A stretch of 64,000 nt of DNA from Ignavibacteriales bacterium (GTDB lineage: Bacteria > Bacteroidota > Ignavibacteria > Ignavibacteriales > Ignavibacteriaceae): contig DPRR01000007.1 in the NCBI GenBank assembly GCA_003538625.1, positions 62,001 to 126,000 of the forward strand. Reading direction: 5' to 3'. The notes under the pieces were generated by a model that worked only from the letters and a program-made list of their open reading frames with translations, searched no databases and was not told the origin of the DNA. Shown one piece after another: positions 33,145 through 42,395 of the stretch. The first letter of the stretch is position 1. Each line of letters starts with the position of its first letter. The translations under genes were made by a program, and so were the position numbers.

Positions 33145-33653
33145 TTTAAGTACTCCTATATATGATTAATGTGAACTATTATTTATAAAATTCATTTTGA
33201 TATATTAAAGGAGATCTCTGCTGCGATTGATTGAAACAGGATATGTTTTGAGTTTATTTCCAACATCACAGTCACTTTAATATTCTTAAACCGAGTTGCA
33301 ACCAATGTGCCAATAAGATTAGTTTGATTTTTAAACTGATTGAATGGTTTTTAAATTATATGAAAAGATTATCGACCCTATAGACGAATGCTAACGACAT
33401 CCTGGACGAAAATTAATTACTGAAAATTATTTGACTATTATTTTTAAAGTTGACATAAAGCAATTATCATCGACGATTGTGTCGGCTGCTCCGACGATGC
33501 AGTCGACCCGGTACAAATTAATTTTATCACTAAAGTTACGGGATCCGGAGGAAGTGGTGATGGGAATACTTAATTGTATAACATCATCATATGCAATTTT
33601 CATTTATTTCAGATAACTATTCCAGATCGTTACTCATATAATTAACTTTGTTT
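33145..33653. other. Divergent intergenic region with sigma-54 promoter
   Basis: About 500 nt between the acidic repeat gene and the kinase gene. It contains the sigma-54 site (33297-33312) and a GC-richer patch at 33467-33510 with the dyad GTCGGCTGCTCCGAC (33481-33495), which could be an enhancer site or RNA structure. The plus frame 33431-33616 has no family features and is not called. Confidence 0.6.
33297..33312 (-). promoter_or_regulatory. Sigma-54 (RpoN) promoter
   Basis: On the minus strand TGGCAC-ATTGG-TTGCA matches the sigma-54 -24/-12 consensus in every conserved position, with correct 5-nt spacing. Transcription would start near 33286, giving a ~140-nt leader to the gene starting at 33144. 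The adjacent NtrC-type regulator has the GAYTGA loop needed to activate it. Confidence 0.8.
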
Positions 33654-35678
33654 ATGAAAATTTCCTTTAAAGTAAGACCAAAGATTCTAATCTTTATTGC
33701 CCTGGTTGTAAGTGTAGTAATGATCTCCTCTGCTTACTTCGAGCTTCGTCAAAATAAAGAAGAAGTATTTCACCTTTTGACTGAAACTGCCCAATCACTT
33801 TCAGAAACGATAACTACAAGCAGCATCAACGCACTTAATTCGAGTAATGAACTGGAAGATCTTATTGCAGAAAGATTGTTAAACAATGCCAGAATGATTA
33901 GAGTTTTGGACAGCCTGAATCTACTGACACATGAAAAACTTATAGAAATTGGAAAGTTAAATGACTTATTCAGAATTAATATCTTTGATAAGAATGGAAA
34001 TCGGGTATTGACAAATAGAGTAATTGAATCCGATGATCATTTACATGGCGAAGAAAATGTCAATCGCTATGATGAAGTTAAGCAGATATTAAAAGGGGAA
34101 ATGGATGAAATGATAATTGGCTTAAAGCAAGCTATGTATGTGGATGAACAACGATTTGCGGTTGCTGTCGCGCGATCCGGCAAGCGGGGAGCCATTGTTG
34201 TAAATATGAATGCCGGAGATTTTTTACAATTCAGAAAAAAAATTGGAATTGGAAAAATTATCGGAGATATGGGCAATGATTCTGAAATTGAATTTATAGC
34301 ACTTCAGGATTCAATTGGTATTTTAGCAGCAAGCAATTCTGTAAAAGAACTAAGCAGTTTTTCTGATGATAGCTTTTTAAATAAAGCAAAATTGTCTGAT
34401 TCAACATTTTCCAGAGTAACTATATTTGATAACAGAGAAGTTTTTGAAGCTGTAAGAGGGCTTTATTATGATGGCGAATTTATCGGAGTATCAAGAATAG
34501 GAATTAGTCTTGATGAAGTAAGAAGCATCGAATCCAGAATAGTAAGAAGAATAATTATTATATCAATAATACTGGCAGCTATTAGTATTATCCTGCTAAG
34601 TGTTTTATTCTCAAATCAGAATTTAAATTTGATTACACAGGAATATTCTAACTTTAAATCTTTTACGAATTCCTTCCTGCAGAATATGAACGAAGCAGTT
34701 TTAACTGTTTCAAAAGATATGAAAGTTACTTTGTTCAATCTTTCCGCTGAAAAACTTTTTTCTGCTCCTGCTTCTGCTATTATTGGAAAAGCAATTAATG
34801 AAACCGGAATTAAAACACTTGATGTAATTGCCGAAAATATAAAAAGCGAGATTACCTATAAAAATCTGGAGCTATCGATTGAAAAAGATAACACGATTAA
34901 ATTTATTTCAGTAAATATTATTCCCAATTACAATCTTGATAAAGTGCTGGACAGCTACACTATTATAATTAATGACATTACCGAATTAAAAAATATTGAA
35001 GAACAGATAAAACGAAATGAAAAAATGCTTGCAATGGGCGAGCTTGCTTCGGGTGTTGCTCATGAAATCCGGAATCCAATTAATTCAATTGGAATGATCG
35101 GACAAAGATTAAAAAGGGAGTTCTTCCCTCAAAAAGATTCAGATGAATATGGTACACTTACGAGTTTATTAACAGATGAGGTTTCCAGAATTAATAAAAT
35201 AATCAATCAATTTTTACAATATGCAAAACCATTAGATTTGCAGATAGTAAAGGTTGATGTGAGTAAATTAATGCTTGATATTTATCATTTATTTATTGAA
35301 CAGGCGCATCAGAGAAATATATCATTTAATGTAAATGGCGAAAAAAATCTTAGCGTAAAATTAGATTCGGAACTATTTAAACAAGCCATTTTTAATTTTA
35401 TCCAGAATGCATTTGAAGTAGTTGAAAACGGCGGCAAGGTTTTAGTAGAGTTTTTAATTAGGGATGGTAATTTTGTAATTACCGTAAATGACAACGGAAA
35501 AGGAATTGATGAAAAAGATCAAAGCAAAATATTTGATCTTTATTATACCACCAGAAAAGAGGGAACCGGTATTGGTCTTAGTATTTCTCAAAAAATAATT
35601 TCTCAGCATAACGGTGTAATCGATTTTACATCCGGGAAGAATGGAACTACATTTAATATAAAAATACCTTTACAATGA
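33654..35678 (+). CDS. Membrane sensor histidine kinase of NtrB type
   Basis: The ATG at 33654 is preferred over the TTG at 33648. About 674 residues. One membrane helix (ILIFIALVVSVVMISSAYFE) leads to a ~250-residue extracytoplasmic sensor domain. A second helix (IIIISIILAAISIILLSVLF) and a PAS domain (about 335-450) follow, then HisKA (MGELASGVAHEIRNPINSIG) and the ATPase domain (FNFIQNAFEVV, DNGKGIDE, GTGIGLSISQKI). It should phosphorylate the NtrC-type regulator, whose gene overlaps its stop by 4 nt. Confidence 0.93.
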   Translation: MKISFKVRPKILIFIALVVSVVMISSAYFELRQNKEEVFHLLTETAQSLSETITTSSINALNSSNELEDLIAERLLNNARMIRVLDSLNLLTHEKLIEIGKLNDLFRINIFDKNGNRVLTNRVIESDDHLHGEENVNRYDEVKQILKGEMDEMIIGLKQAMYVDEQRFAVAVARSGKRGAIVVNMNAGDFLQFRKKIGIGKIIGDMGNDSEIEFIALQDSIGILAASNSVKELSSFSDDSFLNKAKLSDSTFSRVTIFDNREVFEAVRGLYYDGEFIGVSRIGISLDEVRSIESRIVRRIIIISIILAAISIILLSVLFSNQNLNLITQEYSNFKSFTNSFLQNMNEAVLTVSKDMKVTLFNLSAEKLFSAPASAIIGKAINETGIKTLDVIAENIKSEITYKNLELSIEKDNTIKFISVNIIPNYNLDKVLDSYTIIINDITELKNIEEQIKRNEKMLAMGELASGVAHEIRNPINSIGMIGQRLKREFFPQKDSDEYGTLTSLLTDEVSRINKIINQFLQYAKPLDLQIVKVDVSKLMLDIYHLFIEQAHQRNISFNVNGEKNLSVKLDSELFKQAIFNFIQNAFEVVENGGKVLVEFLIRDGNFVITVNDNGKGIDEKDQSKIFDLYYTTRKEGTGIGLSISQKIISQHNGVIDFTSGKNGTTFNIKIPLQ

Positions 35679-37039
35679 AAAACTACAGCATTTTAATTAT
35701 CGATGATGAAAAATCGCAGAGAGATATTCTATATGGATATCTTAATAAAAAGGGATTTAAAGTATACACTGCTGAATCCGGCAGCCAGGGCATAAAGATA
35801 ATCCATGAGAATCTTGTTGATATAGTTTTTTCTGATTTTAAAATGCCTGAAATGACTGGACTGGAAATTCTTTCCAAAGTATCACAGATCAATCCGGAAA
35901 TTAGTTTTGTTATTATTACCGCATACGGCACAATTGAAAATGCTGTTAATGCTATGCACATGGGCGCTTTTGATTATATCTCAAAACCCATAAACCTGGA
36001 TGAGCTGGATTTACTTATCGCAAGGATTATTGAAAATAAAAATCTTAAATCAGAAAACGAGTTTTTAAAAAAACAACTTTTTGAAAAATATAAACTGTCA
36101 TCATTTATTTCGCATTCTACAAGAATGGAAGAAGTTTTAAGTGTTGCAGTTAGAGTTGCTGACAGCAAAGCTACTATTTTAATTACCGGAGAAAACGGAA
36201 CCGGCAAAGAAGTTCTTGCTAAATCAATTCATTATATCAGTCCAAGAAAAGATAATCCTTTTATTGCTGTAAATATCCCTGCTTTGCCTGAAACTCTGTT
36301 GGAAAGCGAATTGTTTGGTCATGAAAAAGGTGCTTATACCGGTGCAGACAAAATGAAAAAAGGCAGATTTGAACTTGCAGATAATGGAACAATTTTTTTG
36401 GATGAGATTGGCGATATTCCATTATCAATACAGGTAAAACTTTTAAGAGTACTGCAAGAGCACCAGATAGAAAGAGTCGGCGGAACGGAAAGTATTGATA
36501 TTGATGTTAGAATTATTGCAGCCACAAATCATAATTTAGAAAATAAAATAAAGGATGGATCTTTCAGAGAAGATCTTTATTACCGATTAAATATTGTCGG
36601 TATCCATATACCACCTTTACGGGAAAGAAAAGAAGATATTATTCCCTTGGTAGATTTTTTCATGCACAAGTATTCAATGGAAAATAACAGGAACGATGTT
36701 GAAATATCTAAAGAGGCTATGGATGTTTTAATGAAATACAATTATCCGGGTAATGTGCGTGAGCTTGAAAACATAATTGAACGGGCTGTGGTTCTTACCA
36801 GAAATAATATACTCTCTACAAATGATCTTCCCTTAACTGTAAAAGGAATGAAATATGAAGATCAAATTCCTGAGCTTGGAAAAGGCACTTTAACTGAGCA
36901 GGTGGAGGCGCTTGAGAAAAGATTAATTTTTGATGCTTTAACTGAAAGCAACGGCAATCAAACCAAAGCAGGAAAATTGTTAGGGATTACTGAAAGAAAT
37001 CTGAGATACAAACTTCAAAAATATAATATCAAACATTAG
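35675..37039 (+). CDS. NtrC-family sigma-54 response regulator
   Basis: 454 residues. The receiver has phosphoacceptor Asp54 (VFSDFKMPEMTG) and Lys104. The AAA+ domain has Walker A GENGTGKE (172-179), the sigma-54 contact loop GAYTGA (219-224), Walker B IFLDE (240-244) and arginine-finger region (REDLYYRLNIV). The Fis-type HTH is at the C-terminus (NGNQTKAGKLLGITERNLRY). GAYTGA is a functional variant of GAFTGA. It forms an operon with the kinase. The one good sigma-54 promoter seen in the window is next to the pair. Confidence 0.95.
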   Translation: MKNYSILIIDDEKSQRDILYGYLNKKGFKVYTAESGSQGIKIIHENLVDIVFSDFKMPEMTGLEILSKVSQINPEISFVIITAYGTIENAVNAMHMGAFDYISKPINLDELDLLIARIIENKNLKSENEFLKKQLFEKYKLSSFISHSTRMEEVLSVAVRVADSKATILITGENGTGKEVLAKSIHYISPRKDNPFIAVNIPALPETLLESELFGHEKGAYTGADKMKKGRFELADNGTIFLDEIGDIPLSIQVKLLRVLQEHQIERVGGTESIDIDVRIIAATNHNLENKIKDGSFREDLYYRLNIVGIHIPPLRERKEDIIPLVDFFMHKYSMENNRNDVEISKEAMDVLMKYNYPGNVRELENIIERAVVLTRNNILSTNDLPLTVKGMKYEDQIPELGKGTLTEQVEALEKRLIFDALTESNGNQTKAGKLLGITERNLRYKLQKYNIKH

Positions 37040-37053
37040 AATTTTATAATTGA

Positions 37054-38157
37054 TCAGAAGTCATAATCCAGTGATGCGGAAATTATCTGATTGGAATATT
37101 TATAAAAATAATCGTTTGAATTGTTTTTAAAGTAATTCCAGGTTGCAGACAACGATATACCATTTACGAACTTACTCAGATCAAAAACAATTCCTGCTCC
37201 AAACCCAAACTGATTGTCTTCTCTCATTGATGTTAATTCCACACCATTTCTATCAACAGCAGGAAGAGACGTAAAATTTCTTGTCAGATATTTTGCTTCC
37301 AGACTTACTTCAATATTTTCATTTAAATAATGTTTAAAACCTAAACCAGTTTCAATTCCATTATAAGAATAAATATCATTAAAAATTTCCTCTTCATAAT
37401 AAACAAGTGAATCGCTGATTAAATATCTGCTGCCTTCTGAAAGATTCTTTCTGAGCACAACGTATCCATTCATTCCCGACGTTTCACTTAAGGATTGACC
37501 GATATTTGCTTTAACCTTTAACTGGGATGCTTCATTGAGATATTCTTCAAAGTCGTATTTTTCAAAATAATTTTTTAAAGAATACTCGGCATTAACCATT
37601 AAAGAAGTTTGAGTTTCAAAACTTGATATCCATGTTAAAAATAATTTGTGCTCATTGTGTGAAAACAATGTAAAGTTTTTAAAGTTATTACGATTGTAAA
37701 CATAACCCGGAATAATAAAATCGGTTTCACTTATTGATTGACGGTAATTGATGTAAGCTGATATCTGATCAAAGTTATAAACTTCATATTCATCCTGATT
37801 ATTCCTGATTGAATAATTTATACCTGCGTTCATTGGATTATCATCTATCGAGAATAAATGTGTTTCAACTAATCCAACCCTGTGAGTGTTAAATGATTTT
37901 GAAGTTGTGGTTTGGAAATAACTTAAATTACCTTCGTAGTATAATTGAACATTATTAAATTCTGATTCAAAGTTATAGGCGGAACCAAACGAAAAACTGT
38001 TTACGAAATCCGAAATCTTGTTGGTGTTGTTAAATATATTATCATCATATATGCCCTGATAATATGAATAAAAATTAAATTGTGCTTGCGCTGAAGTGAA
38101 TATAAAAATTGATAATATAATTGCTGATTGGAATTGTTTTTTCATAATGGTGTTCAA
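37054..38157 (-). CDS. Outer-membrane beta-barrel protein
   Basis: 367 residues. A signal peptide (ends TSAQAQ) precedes about 16 predicted strands rich in Tyr, Asn and Phe (FYSYYQGIYDDNIFNNTN, YIRNNQ-type turns, SLEAKYLTRNFTSLP). It ends QIISASLDYDF with a terminal Phe, the barrel signature. It lies 6 nt downstream of the acidic repeat protein at 38164, so the two are likely co-expressed. It converges with the NtrC gene, with 14 nt between stops. No specific family is recognised. Confidence 0.78.
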   Translation of the reverse strand: MNTIMKKQFQSAIILSIFIFTSAQAQFNFYSYYQGIYDDNIFNNTNKISDFVNSFSFGSAYNFESEFNNVQLYYEGNLSYFQTTTSKSFNTHRVGLVETHLFSIDDNPMNAGINYSIRNNQDEYEVYNFDQISAYINYRQSISETDFIIPGYVYNRNNFKNFTLFSHNEHKLFLTWISSFETQTSLMVNAEYSLKNYFEKYDFEEYLNEASQLKVKANIGQSLSETSGMNGYVVLRKNLSEGSRYLISDSLVYYEEEIFNDIYSYNGIETGLGFKHYLNENIEVSLEAKYLTRNFTSLPAVDRNGVELTSMREDNQFGFGAGIVFDLSKFVNGISLSATWNYFKNNSNDYFYKYSNQIISASLDYDF

Positions 38158-38163
38158 AAAAAA

Positions 38164-38544
38164 TTATTTTCCCCCGCCGGAACCATTGCCATACATATTT
38201 CCGCCATTACCGCTGCCGCTGCCACCTGTACTGCCCGATCCTCCGGGACCTTTTTTACCTGCACCCAATCTTTTTCTCATCTTATTAAAACTCATACCAC
38301 TTTGTCTTGAATCGCAAATACCATCACCGTCTTTATCAATAAAAACATCTTTCTTTTTGCGATTTTGTGTTACTTCATTTTGCGGATTACCTTTTGGTCC
38401 GGTCTGATTCTGTATTTGTTTCATTTCCTGATTTTGATTTTGAATACGTTCTTTTTCCTGATTTTTATTTTGAGACGAATCAGAAATGGACTGACTGTAA
38501 ATCAATCCGGCTGAAAGTAATACTATTGTTATAATTGTTTTCAT
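38164..38544 (-). CDS. Small secreted Gln/Asn-rich protein with calcium-binding-type loop
   Basis: 126 residues. A signal peptide (ends GLIYSQ) is followed by a Gln/Asn/Lys-rich stretch (NKNQEKERIQNQNQEMKQIQ), one FIDKDGDGICDSR EF-hand-like loop, then a Gly/Ser-rich tail (SGSTGGSGSGNGGNMYGNGS). The arrangement is a shorter version of the 32530-33144 protein on the other side of the two-component system. It precedes the barrel gene by 6 nt. Transcription control is unclear: only a weak TGGCAT-N5-TTGTT lies upstream. Confidence 0.75.
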   Translation of the reverse strand: MKTIITIVLLSAGLIYSQSISDSSQNKNQEKERIQNQNQEMKQIQNQTGPKGNPQNEVTQNRKKKDVFIDKDGDGICDSRQSGMSFNKMRKRLGAGKKGPGGSGSTGGSGSGNGGNMYGNGSGGGK

Positions 38545-38627
38545 ATAAACCTCTGTTACTTATAAACAATATAGATGCCAGTAAAATTATTGATATAGAA
38601 CCATAAAAATCGATTATTGAGTCAAGG

Positions 38628-38671
38628 ATATTCGACTAACAAAGTTTAATACGACAAAATGGGCGAATATC
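38628..38671. promoter_or_regulatory. Inverted repeat between divergent genes
   Basis: GATATTCG (38628-38635) and CGAATATC (38664-38671) are perfect 8-bp arms 28 nt apart, in the gap between the acidic-protein gene and the hydrogenase-associated regulator gene. It may be an operator. Nothing else supports it. Confidence 0.35.
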
Positions 38672-38748
38672 AATAATCTGTATTCTTACTATATAAATTT
38701 AATATTTAATTTTACAATAACATTTAATCACATTATGCAGGGGTTCTT

Positions 38749-39048
38749 ATGAAAACTGTTTTATTAATTCTTATCGGTCAAAGAAAGCAAGCTGCTGTGC
38801 AAGTGCAAAAAGTTTTAACCGGATGGGGATGCATGATCAAGACAAGATTAGGCATTCACGATGGAGTTATGGAAAACTGCAGTGATCAGGGTTTACTGAT
38901 TCTTGAGCTTGCCGGCGATAGAAAAAAAATGGATGAGCTTGCCAGAAAAGTTTCTTTGATAAATGGTGTTTCTTCAAAACTTGTTGATTTGAAGATACCC
39001 AAAGAAATGAAAATTGTTAAGACTATTTCTTCAAAAAAGGTAAAGTAA
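38749..39048 (+). CDS. TM1266-like iron-only hydrogenase system regulator
   Basis: 99 residues of ferredoxin-like (ACT/NikR C-domain) fold: KTVLLILIGQRKQAAVQVQK, GWGCMIKTRLGIHDG, QGLLILELAGDRKKMDEL, LINGVSSKLVDLKI. This is the pattern of the small 'putative iron-only hydrogenase system regulator' family found next to [FeFe]-hydrogenase genes. It has no DNA-binding domain of its own. Its last 26 nt overlap the 3' end of the convergent kinase gene at 39023-40405. It has a C-terminal basic extension (KTISSKKVK). Confidence 0.82.
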   Translation: MKTVLLILIGQRKQAAVQVQKVLTGWGCMIKTRLGIHDGVMENCSDQGLLILELAGDRKKMDELARKVSLINGVSSKLVDLKIPKEMKIVKTISSKKVK

Positions 39049-40405
39049 TTTTAACACAGGTTCCCGGATTTTTATTTGTAGAAAGATGTGAAGGACTTTG
39101 AACATTTATTGTTCCATTGTGTCTTTCTACAATTTGTTTAACTACGGATAATCCCAGTCCGGATCCTTCAATTCCTGCTTTTGTAATGTTACTCGCTCTG
39201 AAAAAATCATTAAATATTTTATCTATTTCTCCCTCAGGAATTCCGGCCCCGTTATCACAGACTTTTATTATTAAATTGTCTTTATCCTCACCAACTTCAA
39301 TCTCAACAATACCATCCATATTATTATACTTAATGGCATTACTGATAATGTTTGACAGCGCTATTTGAATTAATAAAGGATCGCCTTCTATTTTGTGTTT
39401 TTCTTTTCTCTTATTAATTATTGAAAGTTTAACACCTTTTGCATCAGCATTTACTTTTGAAACCTTAATTGATCTTGCTAGTATTGATGCTATATCAACT
39501 TCTTCTTTGATAAAGGAATCTTCTATTCTGAGTTTAGAAATTTTTAAGACGTTGTTTATCAATTCGATGGCTTCTTCAGATCTTCTTCTTGCACGGGTAA
39601 GCTTTTCTTCTACTACTTCATCTAACGGACCAAGAAATTTTTGAAGAACTAAATCTAGATATGAATGAACTGCGGCGAGTGGAGTTTTAATCTCATGAAC
39701 AATTCCTGAAATGTACTTTTGTTTTTCTTTTTCCGCAGCATTTATTTTATCTATCGATTCTAACAATTGCTGTTCTCTGATATAAAGTTGATTTGCCATC
39801 CTATTCGATATCAGCACAATCATATCAACCAGGAAAGCAAAACTAACATTAATCGCAAGAACATAATTAAATTGCTGATGAAGCGGGAATAAAAGGAAGC
39901 CGGATACATGATGATGCGGCAATATCGAATAATATTCACCTACTGTAATGCCCCAAAATGCAAGCACAATCACAACGGCAAAAGTATAGATAACAAATCC
40001 CGGTAAGATTAAGCTTCCAACAATCATATGAATTACAAAGAATAAAAGTAAAGGTGATTCAACACTTCCGGTAAAATAAACAACAAGCATAAGTGCAATA
40101 AGATCAGAAATCATTTGAAGGATAGACAAATGCAATGGATTAAAACTGTCAGCATCGTGTTTAAGATATTGCCGGATATAATGGAAAAAGAGATTATAAG
40201 CCAGGATTGAAAATGTAATTATAAAAAGGGCGGTTTGCTGTGAATCTGAGAAAGCAATCCCTAAAAAATATTTTGGTAAAATTATAAAGAAGAGAAGCAT
40301 CGCAACGGCAACATAACGAAGTTTGATAAACCACAGATTTCTTCTTCGTATTGTTAACCAGAATTCTTCGTAATGATTTGCCCAAGCCGGTACAAGATTA
40401 AACAT
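39023..40405 (-). CDS. Membrane histidine kinase
   Basis: 460 residues. Six membrane helices (about 30-205) form the sensor region. HisKA has KYISGIVHEIKTPLAAVHSY, and the ATPase domain has IALSNIISNAIKYNN, DNGAGIPEGEIDKIF and GSGLGLSVVKQIVERHNG. It lacks a separate periplasmic domain, so it may sense a membrane or intramembrane signal. It lies downstream of hydrogenase set 1, separated by an intrinsic terminator, and overlaps the TM1266-like gene tail to tail. The receiver at 44115-44495 is a possible partner. Confidence 0.9.
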   Translation of the reverse strand: MFNLVPAWANHYEEFWLTIRRRNLWFIKLRYVAVAMLLFFIILPKYFLGIAFSDSQQTALFIITFSILAYNLFFHYIRQYLKHDADSFNPLHLSILQMISDLIALMLVVYFTGSVESPLLLFFVIHMIVGSLILPGFVIYTFAVVIVLAFWGITVGEYYSILPHHHVSGFLLFPLHQQFNYVLAINVSFAFLVDMIVLISNRMANQLYIREQQLLESIDKINAAEKEKQKYISGIVHEIKTPLAAVHSYLDLVLQKFLGPLDEVVEEKLTRARRRSEEAIELINNVLKISKLRIEDSFIKEEVDIASILARSIKVSKVNADAKGVKLSIINKRKEKHKIEGDPLLIQIALSNIISNAIKYNNMDGIVEIEVGEDKDNLIIKVCDNGAGIPEGEIDKIFNDFFRASNITKAGIEGSGLGLSVVKQIVERHNGTINVQSPSHLSTNKNPGTCVKITLPFLKK

Positions 40406-40431
40406 TGCACTCTCTTTTTAGTCTCTGTAAA

Positions 40432-40468
40432 AATAAAAAAGGCAGATGCCAATTACGAACATCTGCCT
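40432..40468 (-). terminator. Intrinsic terminator after hydrogenase set 1
   Basis: AGGCAGATG pairs with CATCTGCCT (9 bp, 11-nt loop), followed on the minus strand by TTTTTTA. It lies 17 nt past the hydA stop at 40485. Confidence 0.88.
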
Positions 40469-40484
40469 AAAAAAGAAAAAGATA

Positions 40485-42395
40485 CTAAGCTATATACTTT
40501 CCTCTCTTCACATAAGTTGTGTGAAGAAGCTTATGAGAAATATGTCCGCAAGGTCCATCAGTTAAAAACTCAGTATAGATATCTGTTACATGTCTATTCT
40601 CATGAGATTTTCTTAGTGGTAAAGAATTATCCTCATCATAAATAGCCTTAGCTCGCATCTTTCTGATTTCTTCATTTGTTGGGATTGGCTGACCGCCGCC
40701 GCCCAGACAACCGCCCGGACAAGCCATAAATTCTATAAAATGGCATTCACTGAATTTACCGCCGGCTTTTATATCATCCATTATTTTTTTAGCGTTTGCT
40801 GTTCCGTGTGCAACTGCAACTTTTAATGTTGCACCTTTTAACCAGTTCCAATCAGGTACAAGATGCTGTAAGATTTTTGGAACTGGACCTACTTCCGTAA
40901 TTGGAAGTTCCGCATATTTTATTCCTTCAAATCCACGTAACGGAATTATATCTGCGTTAGCAAAAATATCTTCCGCTTTTTTACCAGTCACTAATTCAAT
41001 TACAGTGCGAAGTGCCGCTTCCATAACGCCGCCTGTTGCACCAAAGATTAATCCTGCACCGGAAGCATCACCGAATGGATCATCAAAATGTGATTTAGGC
41101 ATTTCAGGTAAATAAATCCCTGCTTCCTTAATCATTTGTCCGAGTTCACGAGTTGTTAATCCGAAATCAACATCTTTAAAACCTGAGTCATTCATTTCAG
41201 GACGATTGCATTCAAACTTTTTAGCTGCACATGGCATAACCGCAACAGACACTATATCTTTTGGATCAATACCTTTCTTTTCCGCGTAGAAAGTTTTTAT
41301 TAATGCACCGAACATTTGCTGCGGTGATTTTGCAGAACTTAAGTTATCAATGTATTCGGGATAGAAATGTTCGAGATATTTTACCCAGCCTGGTGAGCAA
41401 GATGTAAATTGCGGAATTGCAACTTGTTCTTTCTTAACCAATGCTTTGTAAAGTCTTAAAATTAATTCAGTCCCCTCTTCCATGATTGTAAGATCGGCAG
41501 TAAAGTTTGTATCGAACACAACATCAAATCCTATTCTGCGTAATGCTGTATTCATTTCACCAGTAAAAGATTTACCTGGCTCCAAACCGAACACTTCACC
41601 AATTGCAGCACGTGGGGATGGAGCTGTTTGGATTACAACATGTTTTGTTGGATCATCAATCGCATTCCAGATTACATCTGAAGGATCATTAGCTTTCAAT
41701 GCACCGGTTGGGCAGCGATTGATACATTGTCCGCAGTTTATACAAACGACATCTGCTAAAGGTTTTTCTAAAAATGTGCCGATGTGTGTTTTATCTCCGC
41801 GATCAATTGCTTCCAGTACCCCAACTTCCTGAAGATCAATACAAGTTCTGACACATCTTCGGCAGTTAACACATTTATTCATATCACGTACTACGGAATA
41901 GGAAGAAAGATCTTCTTCAAAAATCGGTTCTTTAATATGACCAAAAGTATAAGAATCAACTCCATACTCTTTTGCAAGTGATTGAAGTTCGCAGTTATTA
42001 TTTCTCACGCAGGAATAACATTCACCGTAATGTTCACTAAGAAGAAGATCGATAATATGTCTTCTTGCTTTACGAACCATACTGCTTGATGTTTTTATTT
42101 TTATCGGAGCAGTTATTGGAAACGAACAGGCTGTTTGAAGAGTTCTCATTCCTTCAATTTCCACAACACAGATACGGCAAGTGCCTGCGATGCAAAGATC
42201 AGGATGATGACAAAGTGTAGGCACGTGAATTTGATTTTCTTTACATGCATCCAGAATAGTTTGTCCAAAAAATACCTGAACTTTTTTTTCATTTATTTCA
42301 ACAGTTACCTTGCTTCCAATTCCATCTTCAATAGCTGGTCTTTCAATTGTAAGCGGCTGTTGTGCTACAGGAGTTCTTAATTTTTCTTTCATCAC
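40485..42395 (-). CDS. hydA: [FeFe]-hydrogenase catalytic subunit, set 1
   Basis: 636 residues. The N-terminal [2Fe-2S] domain has CHHPDLCIAGTCRIC. A His-Cys [4Fe-4S] site follows (HYGECYSCVRNNNC), then two [4Fe-4S] clusters (CVNCRRCVRTC, CINCGQCINRCP). The H-cluster domain has TSCSPGW, MPCAAKKFE and EFMACPGGCLGGGGQP. The first motif has Ser where set 2 has Cys (TSCCPGW). The modular layout is that of NAD-linked, possibly electron-bifurcating hydrogenases. It overlaps the hydB stop by 4 nt. Confidence 0.95.
   Translation of the reverse strand: MMKEKLRTPVAQQPLTIERPAIEDGIGSKVTVEINEKKVQVFFGQTILDACKENQIHVPTLCHHPDLCIAGTCRICVVEIEGMRTLQTACSFPITAPIKIKTSSSMVRKARRHIIDLLLSEHYGECYSCVRNNNCELQSLAKEYGVDSYTFGHIKEPIFEEDLSSYSVVRDMNKCVNCRRCVRTCIDLQEVGVLEAIDRGDKTHIGTFLEKPLADVVCINCGQCINRCPTGALKANDPSDVIWNAIDDPTKHVVIQTAPSPRAAIGEVFGLEPGKSFTGEMNTALRRIGFDVVFDTNFTADLTIMEEGTELILRLYKALVKKEQVAIPQFTSCSPGWVKYLEHFYPEYIDNLSSAKSPQQMFGALIKTFYAEKKGIDPKDIVSVAVMPCAAKKFECNRPEMNDSGFKDVDFGLTTRELGQMIKEAGIYLPEMPKSHFDDPFGDASGAGLIFGATGGVMEAALRTVIELVTGKKAEDIFANADIIPLRGFEGIKYAELPITEVGPVPKILQHLVPDWNWLKGATLKVAVAHGTANAKKIMDDIKAGGKFSECHFIEFMACPGGCLGGGGQPIPTNEEIRKMRAKAIYDEDNSLPLRKSHENRHVTDIYTEFLTDGPCGHISHKLLHTTYVKRGKYIA

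Noticed and set aside
33431..33616. 61-residue plus-strand frame ahead of the kinase
   Set aside because: No ribosome site or family features; the region looks regulatory.
38565..38580. Sigma-54-like site (TGGCAT-N5-TTGTT) upstream of the second acidic protein
   Set aside because: The essential GC at -12 is missing and the site is very close to the start codon; kept only as a weak hint.
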